Assembly: GCA_002292855.1 (NCBI GenBank)
Contig: DBBY01000065.1
Coordinates: 3,233 to 41,594, forward strand
Length of the DNA: 38,362 bases
Source of the DNA: Flavobacteriales bacterium UBA972
GTDB taxonomy: Bacteria; Bacteroidota; Bacteroidia; Flavobacteriales; Schleiferiaceae
Reading direction: 5' to 3'
Under the pieces are notes generated by a model. That model worked only from the letters and a program-made list of their open reading frames with translations. It was not told the DNA's origin and did not search any database. Position numbers and translations under genes: made by a program. Positions 1 to 8,724 of this stretch are shown here, piece after piece; positions within the stretch are counted from its first letter, which is position 1; every line of letters starts with the position of its first letter.

Positions 1-1196
1 CAGCCGCCTTTGAACCCCAGCTGAACCTCTCGAGCGAGGGGAAGGTCTACCAGGGCGACCTGCAGTACCGCCTTGATTTGGCCGAGGCGCGAATAGGGCT
101 TCCTGGCGGAATTGACATTGTGGGCGGGGCGGCACAGGCTCAGGGTTTCTTCATTAACCCCGAGCGGAGCACTCCCGCTGAAGGCATTTTAAATCTTGGA
201 ATTTCGGCCCCCCTGGGCGGAGGAATTGTATTTAGTGACCGCCAGTACCATTGGGGCGCCGCCCAGCGAAATATTGAAATTGCAGAGGCCCGGCTGGACC
301 GCGTGGAGCGAAAAACCATGGTGGATGCGGTTAAAGTTTACACCACCTGGCAGGCACAAACCGAGGTTCAGCGCGCGGTCGATGAAGCTCGAGCGATTGC
401 AGAAGAACGACTGCGGCTTGTTCGCGAGGCCTTTCGCTTGGGCGAACGCAGTGGAATGGATACCCTTGAGGCCTACCTGTCTTGGATGGACCGGCGTGCC
501 GATGCGGCCAACCAGGCAAACCTCACCTTTGCCGCTGTTTCTGTGGTTGAACAGTTCCTTAGGGGGGCCGATACGACCGTCAACGTTGACCTCTTGGCCC
601 TAAGTCCCGAAGTCCGCCCGGTGCTCCTGCAAAACCTAAGCATGGAGCCAAGCATGGTTCCCTTCATGCCGAGCATTCCTGAGGTTACCATTGCAAATTC
701 CGCTCTTCGGCGCGAACGACTGGCCACCACTACGGCTTGGGCCCAGTGGCTCCCGGCTCCGAACGTTGACTTTCGACTGCTGCAGTGGGGCGGCAGCGAA
801 TGGAATCCTGAGGCGGCCCAGTGGAGGCTCGGTTTGGCCCTCCCCCTTTTTAATTTTAGAGCTAGGGCGGAGTTAGCCAGTGCGCAAGCGCGCCTCAACG
901 CCGCAATCGCTACGGCCTCGGCCACGCAAAACAGGATGGAGGTACTGCAAATTCAGCTCAGCCAGCAGGTCATGGCTTTGGCCGAGGAAGTCAAGGCCTT
1001 GACCGCCTCAGAAACGGCCGCATACGCCCTTTTACTCCAGGAACGCCGTCGGTTTGACTTAGGCGAAAGCACAATGTTCATCCTTGCAATTCGCGAAACC
1101 AAGTACCTTGACGCCAAACAAAAGCGAAGCCTAACCTCGGCCAAGCTTCAGTCGCTCGAGGCGGAACGCCGTTTGCTTACGAGTCCGTCTCTGTAG
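1..1196 (+). CDS. TolC-family outer-membrane efflux protein (5' end outside window)
   Basis: The frame is open to the left edge, so the N-terminus and signal peptide are missing. An in-frame TTG at 78 is not a credible start because coding-like sequence continues upstream of it. The visible ~397 residues show the TolC/OEP pattern: a beta-strand segment rich in Gly (LGISAPLGGG), then a long alternating helical hairpin rich in Ala, Glu, Arg and Leu, a second strand segment (LGLALPLFNF) and a second helical hairpin ending in ERRLLTS. Members form the outer-membrane exit duct of RND or type I secretion pumps; the pump partners would lie to the left of the window. The last 49 bases overlap the 3' end of folC on the other strand. 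The family call is fairly sure; the substrate cannot be inferred. Confidence 0.8.
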   Translation, partial: AAFEPQLNLSSEGKVYQGDLQYRLDLAEARIGLPGGIDIVGGAAQAQGFFINPERSTPAEGILNLGISAPLGGGIVFSDRQYHWGAAQRNIEIAEARLDRVERKTMVDAVKVYTTWQAQTEVQRAVDEARAIAEERLRLVREAFRLGERSGMDTLEAYLSWMDRRADAANQANLTFAAVSVVEQFLRGADTTVNVDLLALSPEVRPVLLQNLSMEPSMVPFMPSIPEVTIANSALRRERLATTTAWAQWLPAPNVDFRLLQWGGSEWNPEAAQWRLGLALPLFNFRARAELASAQARLNAAIATASATQNRMEVLQIQLSQQVMALAEEVKALTASETAAYALLLQERRRFDLGESTMFILAIRETKYLDAKQKRSLTSAKLQSLEAERRLLTSPSL

Positions 1197-2410
1197 GCTA
1201 CCAGGGCGTCGGCTACGACGAAGCTGGAGCCTCCCACATAAATCGCTTGATAACCCTCTGCCTTGGCCTGAGTTATGGCTTCGGCTGCACTGGAGCAGGG
1301 CACTGCCTGCAGCCCGGCGTCGCGGAGTAGGGCCACCCACTGGGTCAGGTCTAGTGCGCGGGGAATGCTCGGCTCGCAGGCAAAAATCCGGCAATCCTTC
1401 GGAATTGCTGGGAGGATCTCGGTGAGGTCCTTGTCGCTGACCACGCCAAGCACCATGGCGGCGCGTTTGCTGCCCCGAATGCGGTTCCATTGCCGCATGG
1501 CCGGAATCCAACCGTGGCTGTTGTGGGCGGAGTCCGCAACCACCAAGGGTCTCTTTTCTAAAACGTCCCAGCGCCCGCGGAGCCCAGTGTTGGCGGCCAC
1601 CTTAGACAGTCCGCGTCGAATTTGATGCTCGAGCACCGGAATGCCCGCCACTGCGACAGTCTGAATCGCCACGCGCGCGTTCTGCGCTTGGTAGTCACCC
1701 TGGAGGTCGGTTGGGTGCACCCTGTTTTGAGAAGAAACGCAGTGAAGCGTGCTGTTGTTGATACGGGCAATTTCTTGAAAGACCGGGAGGATTTCCGCAT
1801 CCCACTCGCCCAGAACCACGGGAACCGAAGGTTTTATGATTCCTGCCTTTTCGGTGGCGATGCTGTGCCGGTCGGGGCCGAGGAATGCGGTATGGTCCAG
1901 GCCTATGCTCGTAATTACCGAGGCTAGGGGTGTGACTACGTTGGTGGAGTCCAAGCGTCCGCCCATGCCGACTTCTACGATGGCCAGGTCGACCCGGGCG
2001 TCGCGAAACAGCGCAAAGGCCATTCCCACGGTCGCTTCAAAAAAGCTCAACTCTAGGTTTTCGATGTCGCGCCGGTGCGCTTCGACAAAGTCCGCAACCC
2101 AAGACTCGGGAATAAGGCGTCCGCCCACTCGAAATCGCTCCCGAAGGTCGAGCATGTGCGGCGAAGTGTGGAGGCCTACGACCAAGCCCGCCTCTTGGTA
2201 AATGCTTGCCAGCATATGGCAGGTGGATCCCTTGCCGTTGGTTCCCGCCACGTGAATGCAGGGGTATGCCTGGTGCGGATTCCCCAAAACATCGAGCCAT
2301 TGACGGGTTTTGTCAAGATCCATGCGGTAGGTGGCGGGGGTTCCGCCCTGCCTCTGGAACATAGGGAGCCGCTGAACCAACCAGTTACTGGCATCGTCAA
2401 AGCGGCTCAT
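1148..2410 (-). CDS. folC: Bifunctional folylpolyglutamate synthase / dihydrofolate synthase
   Basis: A 420-residue Mur-ligase-type enzyme that adds glutamate to dihydropteroate and to folates in the cytoplasm, using ATP. The ATP loop HVAGTNGKGST lies at residues 53-63. It is followed by the family signatures FEATVGMAFALF and VEVGMGGRLDSTNVV, the HTAFLG motif, and in the C-terminal domain DSAHNSHG with a conserved His-Asn. Length is normal for the family (about 400-430). The ATG at 2410 lies 3 nt after the tonB stop, so folC is probably the last gene of the exbB-exbD-tonB-folC unit. Its 3' end overlaps the convergent TolC-like gene by 49 bases, and no terminator is visible there. Confidence 0.93.
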   Translation of the reverse strand: MSRFDDASNWLVQRLPMFQRQGGTPATYRMDLDKTRQWLDVLGNPHQAYPCIHVAGTNGKGSTCHMLASIYQEAGLVVGLHTSPHMLDLRERFRVGGRLIPESWVADFVEAHRRDIENLELSFFEATVGMAFALFRDARVDLAIVEVGMGGRLDSTNVVTPLASVITSIGLDHTAFLGPDRHSIATEKAGIIKPSVPVVLGEWDAEILPVFQEIARINNSTLHCVSSQNRVHPTDLQGDYQAQNARVAIQTVAVAGIPVLEHQIRRGLSKVAANTGLRGRWDVLEKRPLVVADSAHNSHGWIPAMRQWNRIRGSKRAAMVLGVVSDKDLTEILPAIPKDCRIFACEPSIPRALDLTQWVALLRDAGLQAVPCSSAAEAITQAKAEGYQAIYVGGSSFVVADALVAYRDGLVSKRRSASSD

Positions 2411-2413
2411 GAA

Positions 2414-3199
2414 TTAATTGCGTTGAAAGCTGTAGCGTATGCTTCCTACCTGAAGCTCCAACGCCGAAGGGTCGCCCTGCCAGCGTGTTTTGAGTGCAGC
2501 CTCTTGAGCCCGGCGAATCAAGCACTCTTCTGAAGTGGTCGAGCCTTTTTGTCCTTGGCCGTCTGCCCGGGTAACCGTACCGCTTCGGTCCACATAGACC
2601 TTGACCACCACAATGCCTTCGCCCTCGCAATCGTAGCGTGGCTTGGGCCGTTCTAGAGCAGACCGCGTTCCCAATTGGTAGTTTCCGCTGTTCCCTGAGC
2701 CGCCGGTGCCGCTGCCGTCGCCCGAACCATTAGGCGCACCCTGGTCTCCACCGCCGGAGGTGCTTCCTTGGCCACTGCCGGTTGCGCCTGCCGTTCCTCC
2801 GGTTCTCCCGAATTTGCTATTGAGCCGGTTGCTCAATTCCTTAGAGGGCTTGGGAGCCTCCGCCACGGGCTTTGCCTCGGGTTTTACCTCGGACTTTTTA
2901 TCTTCTTTGGTCTTGGATTTTTCGCTAGAGACCGAGGGGGCATCCACGAGCTCTTGCGTTACGACCTCAGACTCTGAGGACTCGGCCGCTGCGGCAGACT
3001 GCTCCTGAGATCCTTCTGGGGCCGCAGCATCGTCGCCCGCCCCGTCCAAAGAATTGCCAAAACTCACGGGAATCCCATATTCCGGGGGTGGATCCTGGTA
3101 GGTTAAACCATAGAAGAAGAAAAAGATTAAAAGCACCGTATGCACCGATAGCGTAGTCGCTAGGGCCCGATTGCGGTCTTTTTTGTCGTGTTCCTTCAT
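2414..3199 (-). CDS. tonB: Energy transducer TonB (Bacteroidetes type)
   Basis: A 261-residue inner-membrane-anchored protein. A short basic N-terminus is followed by one membrane helix at about residues 14-34 (VHTVLLIFFFFYGLTY), then an acidic and Lys/Pro-rich periplasmic stretch, a Gly/Ser-rich spacer at about 130-170, and a C-terminal TonB-like domain at about 185-261 (GEGIVVVKVYVDRSGTV, ending GSIRYSFQRN). TonB carries proton-motive energy from ExbB/ExbD to outer-membrane TonB-dependent transporters; the SusC-like receptor at 18457 is one plausible client. The start codon lies 12 nt after the exbD stop. The two cysteines in the C-terminal domain (YDCEG, EECLI) are a feature I recall from this Bacteroidetes subgroup and could form a disulfide. 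Confidence 0.9.
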   Translation of the reverse strand: MKEHDKKDRNRALATTLSVHTVLLIFFFFYGLTYQDPPPEYGIPVSFGNSLDGAGDDAAAPEGSQEQSAAAAESSESEVVTQELVDAPSVSSEKSKTKEDKKSEVKPEAKPVAEAPKPSKELSNRLNSKFGRTGGTAGATGSGQGSTSGGGDQGAPNGSGDGSGTGGSGNSGNYQLGTRSALERPKPRYDCEGEGIVVVKVYVDRSGTVTRADGQGQKGSTTSEECLIRRAQEAALKTRWQGDPSALELQVGSIRYSFQRN

Positions 3200-3211
3200 C
3201 GCGATTGGAGT

Positions 3212-3604
3212 CTATCGCGGGTCAGTGGCCAAAACCAACTTCAGCCGGTTGCGGTAGGCAATGTCCATAATCCTAACCGTTTCACCCGTGGGAACGGATT
3301 CGTCGGCGCGCAGAATAACCAAGCGCTCAGGGTCTTGGCTTGCAAGACTAAGCAGTTGCAGCTCAAGCTGATCCATCGGCACAACCGCATCGTTGACACT
3401 AACCTTAAGGTCAGCATCGATGGTCACGGTAATGGATGCCTTATTGACGCTTTGGGCCTTACTCTTTGGTAGAATAACATCCAATGCGCTGCTGGTCACC
3501 AGGGTAGAGGTGAGCATAAAAAAGATCAGAAGAAGAAACACGAGGTCGGTCATCGACGCCATGCTGAACTCCGCACTGACTTTGCTGCGGCTGCGTAAAT
3601 TCAT
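3212..3604 (-). CDS. exbD: Biopolymer transport protein ExbD/TolR family
   Basis: A 130-residue protein with one N-terminal membrane helix at about residues 17-38 (MTDLVFLLLIFFMLTSTLV). This helix contains the Asp that ExbD/TolR proteins use for proton coupling (Asp20 in SMTDLV). The periplasmic remainder has the usual fold signature, with DVILPKSKAQ after the helix and VILRADESVPTGETVRIMD near the end. With ExbB it forms the proton channel that powers TonB. It starts 2 nt after the exbB stop and ends 12 nt before tonB, so the three are almost certainly co-transcribed. Confidence 0.92.
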   Translation of the reverse strand: MNLRSRSKVSAEFSMASMTDLVFLLLIFFMLTSTLVTSSALDVILPKSKAQSVNKASITVTIDADLKVSVNDAVVPMDQLELQLLSLASQDPERLVILRADESVPTGETVRIMDIAYRNRLKLVLATDPR

Positions 3605-3606
3605 GG

Positions 3607-4320
3607 CTAAATCGGTTCGTGAAGTAGGTCGAGAAACTCGGTAGCGTTGACCTCCATTTTGTAGATTACCGAGTCAACCCGCATCACCAAATAATTGTAT
3701 GCGAAGTAGGCAATAATTCCTACAATAAGACCTGCCACGGTGGTGGTCAATGCCACATAAATACCCTCGGCGAGCACGTCTACCTGCACTCCAGCACCGG
3801 CTTGGGCCATTTCACGAAAGGAGAGAATCATACCGATAACCGTTCCCAGGAATCCGAGCATTGGCGCACCTCCAGCAATGGTTGCCAGGTAGGGCATGTT
3901 GCGCTCGAGCTGCTGGATTTCAAGCTTGCCCTGGTTTTCAATAGAGGCAGAAATGTCTTGAAGGGGCTTGCCTATGCGCTTAATTCCCTTGGCAATCATG
4001 CGGGCAACCGGAGTATCGCTGCGCTCGCAGGTATTCAATGCGGACTGCATGTTGCCAGATGATATAAAATCCTTGATGTCGCGCATGAACTTGTCGTCGA
4101 GCTTGCTGGCCCGCTTGATGGCCGAAACTCGGTCAACAAAGAGGTAGACCATCAGTATCGAAAGCAGGAGCATGGACCCCATGATTAACTGACCGCCAAT
4201 ACCGCCCGAGAACATGAGGTCGATGATGGTCAGGGTTTTTTCTGTAGCGATCGGCTCGGCCGCTGCGGTCAAGGGAGCTGCGTCGGCAGCCATTTCAATT
4301 TGAAGAAAAGACAATTTCAT
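3607..4320 (-). CDS. exbB: MotA/TolQ/ExbB proton channel protein
   Basis: A 237-residue inner-membrane protein with three predicted helices: about residues 38-64 (GGQLIMGSMLLLSILMVYLFV), about 143-170 (YLATIAGGAPMLGFLGTVIGM) and about 190-215 (ALTTTVAGLIVGIIAYFAYNYL). The GGAPMLGFLGTVIGM stretch is the family signature. ExbB pentamers house the ExbD helix and conduct protons to energise TonB. It is the first gene of the exbB-exbD-tonB-folC run. The 56-nt gap upstream of it follows nhaD and is AT-rich, but I could not identify a clear promoter box. The ATG at 4320 gives the usual length; an in-frame ATG nine codons later is a possible alternative. Confidence 0.9.
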   Translation of the reverse strand: MKLSFLQIEMAADAAPLTAAAEPIATEKTLTIIDLMFSGGIGGQLIMGSMLLLSILMVYLFVDRVSAIKRASKLDDKFMRDIKDFISSGNMQSALNTCERSDTPVARMIAKGIKRIGKPLQDISASIENQGKLEIQQLERNMPYLATIAGGAPMLGFLGTVIGMILSFREMAQAGAGVQVDVLAEGIYVALTTTVAGLIVGIIAYFAYNYLVMRVDSVIYKMEVNATEFLDLLHEPI

Positions 4321-4376
4321 AGGGCACTAAATTCCGAATACTTAGAAACAAATTCAATGCCGAAGTCAAAGAGTTA

Positions 4377-5684
4377 TTAACCGCCGGCCAGCACGCCTTG
4401 CAGAGCATAAACTCCAATGCCCGCCAGGTACCCCAGAAGGGCCAAAAATGAAATCTTCTTGAGGTACCAGCCAAAGGGTATTTTTTCTAGTCCCATAACG
4501 GCAACGCCTGCAGCAGAACCGATAATCAGTATGGACCCGCCAGTACCGGCCGTGAAGGCGAGGTACTCCCAAAAAAATCCGTCTTGGCTAAAGAAGGTTC
4601 CGGGAACCATGTCGTACATGCCCATCGCAGCCGCCACCAGGGGTACGTTGTCAATAATGGCGCTGAGTACGCCAATAATACCGCCTACCAGGTAAATTCC
4701 GAGCTCGGTTCCGGTATCAAACGATGCATCAAGGCCGCTTGCGAGGTCCTTGAGTTGCCCGGCCGTTTGAAGACTGGCCACCGCGAGCAGGATTCCCAAG
4801 AAGAACAATACGGACGGAGTGTCAATGCGGCGTATAACTCCGAGAATTCCCAGGTTGCTGCGGTCGGATGCTGCTTTTTTGCGGTGCAAAAGGTCCGTAA
4901 CAACCCAAAGAACGCCCAAGCTCAGCATCATGCCCATAAAGGGGGGCAAGTGGGTAATGGTCTTGAATACGGGCACAAACAAAAGTCCACCGAGTCCAAA
5001 GGCTAGAACCAAACTTTTTTCGCGCTTGCTTAACACCGATTCGTGCTCTGATGCCGTCGTTTCTGGGCGATCAATTTGCCCTTTTAAGGTAAAGGTTAAG
5101 TAAAGCAGGGGGGCTAAAAGCACCGCAACAGAGGGCAGGAAGATCGACGAAACAAGATTGCCCGTAGAAACGTAGCCACCGATCCAAAGCATGGTGGTGG
5201 TGACGTCGCCAATGGGCGACCAGGCGCCGCCTGCATTGGCAGCAATTACGACCATTCCACCAAAAAGCCAGCGAATCTGCTGGTCCTTGATCAGCTTGCG
5301 CATCAGCGAGACCATGACAATCGCAGTGGTAAGGTTGTCGAGCACTGCCGACATAAAGAAGGTTAGAATTCCAAGGGTCCACATTAGGACCACTATTTTT
5401 TCGGATTTAATGCGATCGGTGATTACCGAAAAGCCGTGGTGGGCATCAATGACCTCGACGATGGTCATGGCTCCGAGCAAGAAGAACAAGATGGATGCTA
5501 TCTCACTGAAGTGCTCCAGCAAATGATGCTCCGCCTCGATAACGTCGGTTCCGCCTAAAATATAGACCGCCCAAAGGACCACGCCGGTGATGAGCGCCGA
5601 GGCCGCTTTGTCAATTTTTATGCTGTGCTCAAAAGCGATGGCCGCATAGCCAAGCACAAATAGAGCAATCATCAAAGTATACAT
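4377..5684 (-). CDS. nhaD: NhaD-type Na+/H+ antiporter
   Basis: A 435-residue protein with about 11-12 hydrophobic helices. Recognisable NhaD signatures are VLDNLTTAIVMVSLMRKLIKD (about residues 115-135), VIAANAGGAWSPIGDVTTTMLW (about 145-168) and AIIDNVPLVAAAMGMYDM (about 335-355); the two DN pairs are typical of the ion transporter superfamily. The protein exchanges internal Na+ (or Li+) for protons across the inner membrane and is common in marine and haloalkaliphilic bacteria. Length is close to the family norm. It lies 64 nt downstream of anmK and 56 nt upstream of exbB, so co-transcription is possible but not shown. Sodium homeostasis fits a saline habitat. Confidence 0.9.
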   Translation of the reverse strand: MYTLMIALFVLGYAAIAFEHSIKIDKAASALITGVVLWAVYILGGTDVIEAEHHLLEHFSEIASILFFLLGAMTIVEVIDAHHGFSVITDRIKSEKIVVLMWTLGILTFFMSAVLDNLTTAIVMVSLMRKLIKDQQIRWLFGGMVVIAANAGGAWSPIGDVTTTMLWIGGYVSTGNLVSSIFLPSVAVLLAPLLYLTFTLKGQIDRPETTASEHESVLSKREKSLVLAFGLGGLLFVPVFKTITHLPPFMGMMLSLGVLWVVTDLLHRKKAASDRSNLGILGVIRRIDTPSVLFFLGILLAVASLQTAGQLKDLASGLDASFDTGTELGIYLVGGIIGVLSAIIDNVPLVAAAMGMYDMVPGTFFSQDGFFWEYLAFTAGTGGSILIIGSAAGVAVMGLEKIPFGWYLKKISFLALLGYLAGIGVYALQGVLAGG

Positions 5685-5748
5685 GGTCGATTTCGTTTTA
5701 GAAGGTGTAAAATAAAGCGCTGATCGCCTTTGAAACTCGCGTTTGGCG

Positions 5749-6873
5749 TTAAATGTTGGTAACCGGACTAAAAACTATGCCGTCGCATCCGTCGGCTGAC
5801 CCACCCGCATAGCTTTTTAGCACATTGGGCTCGCCCCGAAGCTTGAGCAGCCCAAGGTAGGCGAAGGCCAGGGCCTCTTTGGCTTGGAGCAGTTCTCCAG
5901 GGGCCACCTGCCAGGCCCATTCGGGTGCCTGATTGGCGACGCGGCGGACTAAGTCGGCGTTCAGTGCCCCGCCTCCGCTTAGGAGAACCCGACCAGGAGG
6001 TGCCCCAGCGCTGCGAAGGCCATGGGCCAGGGTCCATGCAATGTGCTCGGCGGCCGTAGACAGGGCGTCTTGGGTCGAAGTCGGTCGAATTGCTACAAAT
6101 TCAGGCATGAATACGCGTTCCATCCATTCGCGACCCAGGCTTTTTGGGAAGGGTTTATGGTAGTACTCGATCGCACGAAGTCTAGCGTCGTCTGCTGCGC
6201 TGCCTTGTGCGGCCTGTATGCCGTCGGGGTCGAAGTCCAGGCCGAGTTCCAAGGCCAGAGTATTGAGCAGCCCGTTGCAGGGGCCAAGGTCCCCGGCGCG
6301 GCGCATTCCCTCGGAATCCGTCCATGAGGCGTTGGAGAAGCCTCCGAGGTTAACGCAGACCTCGAATTCGCCAAAGAGGTCGCGGTCTGCAATGGGAACA
6401 AGAGGCGCACCCTGCCCTCCGCGGGCCACACTGGCACTGCGAAAGTCGCCAACCACCGGAACCGGGCTCGACGCAAAAAGGGCCGACTCGTGGCCAATCT
6501 GAACGGTGATTCCGCGCGCCGGATCGTGCTCCACAGTATGGCCGTGGTGGGCAATGGCATGGCACGACAGCTTATGCCGTTGGTTAAAATCAAGCCATTG
6601 AATTTGGCACCAGGCGGCAAAATCGAGGCTTACCTGCTGGCGCAGCGCACCGGGGCCTTCGTAGGCTGCGGTCAGGCGATCAGCCCAGGGGGTTCCGAGG
6701 TAGGGAATTGTTTCAAAGGCTACAATCTGGGCATTCCATCGAGCGGACTCCTTGCGGAATTCCACTCCGCAGAGGTCCAGGCCGTCGAGGGAGGTGCCAG
6801 ACATTGCTCCAATGATGCGGAAAGGGCCATTTTGGTTCCAATTTGGGGGATGCACCAAACAAAGGTGGGGCAT
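5749..6873 (-). CDS. anmK: Anhydro-N-acetylmuramic acid kinase
   Basis: A 374-residue cytoplasmic kinase of the ASKHA fold. It opens and phosphorylates 1,6-anhydro-MurNAc released from peptidoglycan, giving MurNAc-6-phosphate for recycling. The N-terminal signature AMSGTSLDGLDL is present, followed by HHGHTVEH, VNLGGFSNAS, DLGPCNGLLN and the phosphate-binding LSGGGALN near residue 305. The open frame extends to a TTG at 6897, but I chose the ATG at 6873. It still leaves about 22 residues before MSGTSLDG, slightly more than usual, so a later start is not excluded. The gene is divergent from the acyl-CoA dehydrogenase with 34 nt between start codons. Confidence 0.88.
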   Translation of the reverse strand: MPHLCLVHPPNWNQNGPFRIIGAMSGTSLDGLDLCGVEFRKESARWNAQIVAFETIPYLGTPWADRLTAAYEGPGALRQQVSLDFAAWCQIQWLDFNQRHKLSCHAIAHHGHTVEHDPARGITVQIGHESALFASSPVPVVGDFRSASVARGGQGAPLVPIADRDLFGEFEVCVNLGGFSNASWTDSEGMRRAGDLGPCNGLLNTLALELGLDFDPDGIQAAQGSAADDARLRAIEYYHKPFPKSLGREWMERVFMPEFVAIRPTSTQDALSTAAEHIAWTLAHGLRSAGAPPGRVLLSGGGALNADLVRRVANQAPEWAWQVAPGELLQAKEALAFAYLGLLKLRGEPNVLKSYAGGSADGCDGIVFSPVTNI

Positions 6874-6881
6874 GCGGGTGT

Positions 6882-6889
6882 TATTTTTG
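6882..6889 (+). promoter_or_regulatory. Putative -7 promoter box for acyl-CoA dehydrogenase (TATTTTTG)
   Basis: A perfect match to the Bacteroidetes -7 element TAnnTTTG, ending 18 nt before the ATG at 6908. It sits in the 34-nt divergent gap with anmK. I see no TTTG at the expected -33 distance, so the call rests on the box and its position. Confidence 0.5.
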
Positions 6890-6907
6890 CAGACCAACCC
6901 ATTGATT

Positions 6908-8062
6908 ATGCACTTTCAGTTTACCGAGGAACACCTCATGATCCAGCAGGCAGCGCGCGACTTTGCGCATGCCGAATTACTTTCTGGCGTAATCCAGCGC
7001 GACGAGCAGCAAAAATTTCCCGCCGATGCCGTGCGCAAAATGGGCGAACTGGGCTTCATGGGCATGATGGTTTCTACCGAATTCGGAGGCAGCGGCATGG
7101 ATACGGTTTCGTATGTGCTCGCCATGGAAGAAATTTCAAAAATTGACGCGTCGGCCTCGGTGGCAATGAGCGTAAACAATTCTTTGGTTTGCTGGGGCCT
7201 TGAGGAGTACGGCTCGCCCGAGCAAAAAGAAAAGTACCTAAAGCCTCTGGCGTCGGGAGCCATAATTGGCGCTTTTTGCTTGAGCGAGCCCGAGGCCGGT
7301 TCCGACGCCACCTCCCAGCAGACGAGTGCCATTGACATGGGCGACCACTACCTGCTCAACGGCACTAAAAATTGGATTACCAACGGGAATTCCGCCTCGG
7401 TGTATTTGGTTATTGCGCAAACCGACGCGGCCAAAGGCCACCGTGGCATCAACGTTTTGATTGTCGAGAAGGGCATGCCAGGCTTTATAGTCGGCAAAAA
7501 AGAAGACAAGATGGGCATACGCGGCAGCGATACTCATTCTTTAATGTTTACCGACGTCAAGGTGCCCAAAGAGAACCGCATTGGCGAAGACGGTTTTGGA
7601 TTCAAGTTCGCAATGAAAACCCTGAGCGGTGGCCGTATCGGTATTGCGGCGCAGGCCTTGGGCATTGCCAGCGGAGCACTAGAGTTGGCGGCGAAGTACG
7701 CGACGCAGCGCAAGTCCTTTGGCAAGACCATCGGCGAGCATCAGGGTGTTGCCTTTAAGCTTGCCGACATGGCGACCAAGGTAGAGGCAGCGCGCCTGCT
7801 CGTGCTCAAGTCTGCTTGGCTCAAGGACCAAAATCTGCCCTACGACAAAGAGTCTGCAATGGCCAAGCTCTATGCCTCTGAAGTGGCCATGGAGGTGACC
7901 ACCGAGGCGGTTCAAATTCACGGCGGCTATGGTTTTGTCAAGGAGTACCATGTGGAGCGCTTGATGCGCGACGCCAAGATTACCCAGATTTACGAAGGAA
8001 CTAGCGAAATCCAGCGAATTGTAATTTCTCGGGCCGTCCTTAACGAGGCGGCCGGTATCTAG
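6908..8062 (+). CDS. Acyl-CoA dehydrogenase (short/medium-chain type)
   Basis: A 384-residue FAD flavoprotein that oxidises acyl-CoA to enoyl-CoA and passes electrons to ETF. The N-terminal helical domain starts MHFQFTEEHLMIQ. The signatures are FCLSEPEAGSDA (near residue 120), NGTKNWITNG, and GRIGIAAQALGIA at the start of the C-terminal helical bundle. The catalytic base is Glu363 in QIYEGTSEIQ, the position used by short-chain and butyryl-CoA dehydrogenases. The open frame extends to 6752, but that part overlaps anmK on the other strand and has no family match, so the ATG at 6908 is preferred. It is a stand-alone gene ended by the hairpin at 8091. Chain-length preference cannot be read from the sequence. 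Confidence 0.92.
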   Translation: MHFQFTEEHLMIQQAARDFAHAELLSGVIQRDEQQKFPADAVRKMGELGFMGMMVSTEFGGSGMDTVSYVLAMEEISKIDASASVAMSVNNSLVCWGLEEYGSPEQKEKYLKPLASGAIIGAFCLSEPEAGSDATSQQTSAIDMGDHYLLNGTKNWITNGNSASVYLVIAQTDAAKGHRGINVLIVEKGMPGFIVGKKEDKMGIRGSDTHSLMFTDVKVPKENRIGEDGFGFKFAMKTLSGGRIGIAAQALGIASGALELAAKYATQRKSFGKTIGEHQGVAFKLADMATKVEAARLLVLKSAWLKDQNLPYDKESAMAKLYASEVAMEVTTEAVQIHGGYGFVKEYHVERLMRDAKITQIYEGTSEIQRIVISRAVLNEAAGI

Positions 8063-8090
8063 CCACTCGCACTATTATCGAAAAAGAAAA

Positions 8091-8116
8091 CCCCGAGCGC
8101 GAGCTCGGGGTTTTTT
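8091..8116. terminator. Bidirectional rho-independent terminator
   Basis: A perfect 8-bp stem CCCCGAGC / GCTCGGGG with loop GCGA is followed by six T on the plus strand. It is preceded by an A-rich run (8081-8090) that becomes a T run on the minus strand. It lies between the convergent acyl-CoA dehydrogenase and OmpH-like genes and can serve both. Confidence 0.9.
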
Positions 8117-8135
8117 CGTGGGTAGCAGGGGCTAC

Positions 8136-8708
8136 TTACTTTTTGACGGGGGCCTCTTCGCTGGCTTCCGGCTTGGGGAGTTTGTTGAGGTACTCCGCAA
8201 GCTTTACCGTGTAGTCCAGTCCTTCGCTGCCGTAGAGAATGTTGGTTTCGTAAATCAACACCAGGTCAATTTGCTCCTCGCCCTTCATGGCTTCGATGGC
8301 CTTATCGACCTGCTCCTTGACGGTCTCGTTGATGGCCATTTCAATCTGCTGAAGCTCCCCGCTTTTTTGCTGCTCGAGCATTTGGTAGTTGTTTTGAATG
8401 CGCTGAAAATCCATTTGGGCGCGCTCCAATTCTACCTTGCTTAGGCTTGGGGCGGCACGCTGAATCACGTCATACTCCGCCTGCAGATTTTGCTGCCCAC
8501 GCACCAGTTCGGCCTCTGCTTTTTTTGCGGACTCCTCGTACTTGGTAGACATTTCTTTATGGTAGTCGTAGAGCTTGACCAGGCTGTCAAGCCGAACGTA
8601 GACTATGCGTACTCCGCCTTCAGCGGTGGGAGCGGATTGGCCTGACTGGCAGGCCGTAGCGCCGGCGGCAAGCAGGGCCGTGGCAGCAAGGGCAACTAAA
8701 TAATTCAT
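8136..8708 (-). CDS. OmpH/Skp-like periplasmic chaperone, probable lipoprotein
   Basis: A 190-residue protein. An N-terminal signal (MNYLVALAATALLAAGATAC) ends in a cysteine at residue 20 that fits a lipoprotein signal, although the -3 residue is Ala rather than the usual Leu. After it comes IVYVRLDSLVKLYDYHKEM, the OmpH/Skp beginning, and a long charged coiled coil at about residues 65-145 (for example LVRGQQNLQAEYDVIQRAAP and FQRIQNNYQMLEQQKSG). A final IDLVLIYETNILYG strand follows. Skp-like proteins hold unfolded outer-membrane proteins in the periplasm. An upstream frame to 8753 exists, but the ATG at 8708 begins a clean signal peptide and is preceded by a TACCTTAG box. The gene follows hutU by 16 nt. 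Confidence 0.8.
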   Translation of the reverse strand: MNYLVALAATALLAAGATACQSGQSAPTAEGGVRIVYVRLDSLVKLYDYHKEMSTKYEESAKKAEAELVRGQQNLQAEYDVIQRAAPSLSKVELERAQMDFQRIQNNYQMLEQQKSGELQQIEMAINETVKEQVDKAIEAMKGEEQIDLVLIYETNILYGSEGLDYTVKLAEYLNKLPKPEASEEAPVKK

Positions 8709-8713
8709 GGTCG

Positions 8714-8721
8714 CTAAGGTA
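8714..8721 (-). promoter_or_regulatory. Putative -7 box (TACCTTAG) 5 nt before the ompH-like start
   Basis: One mismatch from TAnnTTTG, lying in the 16-nt gap after hutU. Only CGACC separates it from the ATG, the same architecture seen at hutU, aroB and the flippase gene. It could let the OmpH-like gene be transcribed independently of hutU, with little or no leader. Confidence 0.4.
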
Positions 8722-8724
8722 GGA

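Noticed and set aside
2075..2533. Plus-strand open frame spanning the folC start and tonB end
   Set aside because: Antisense to two well-supported genes and without recognisable domain or start context.
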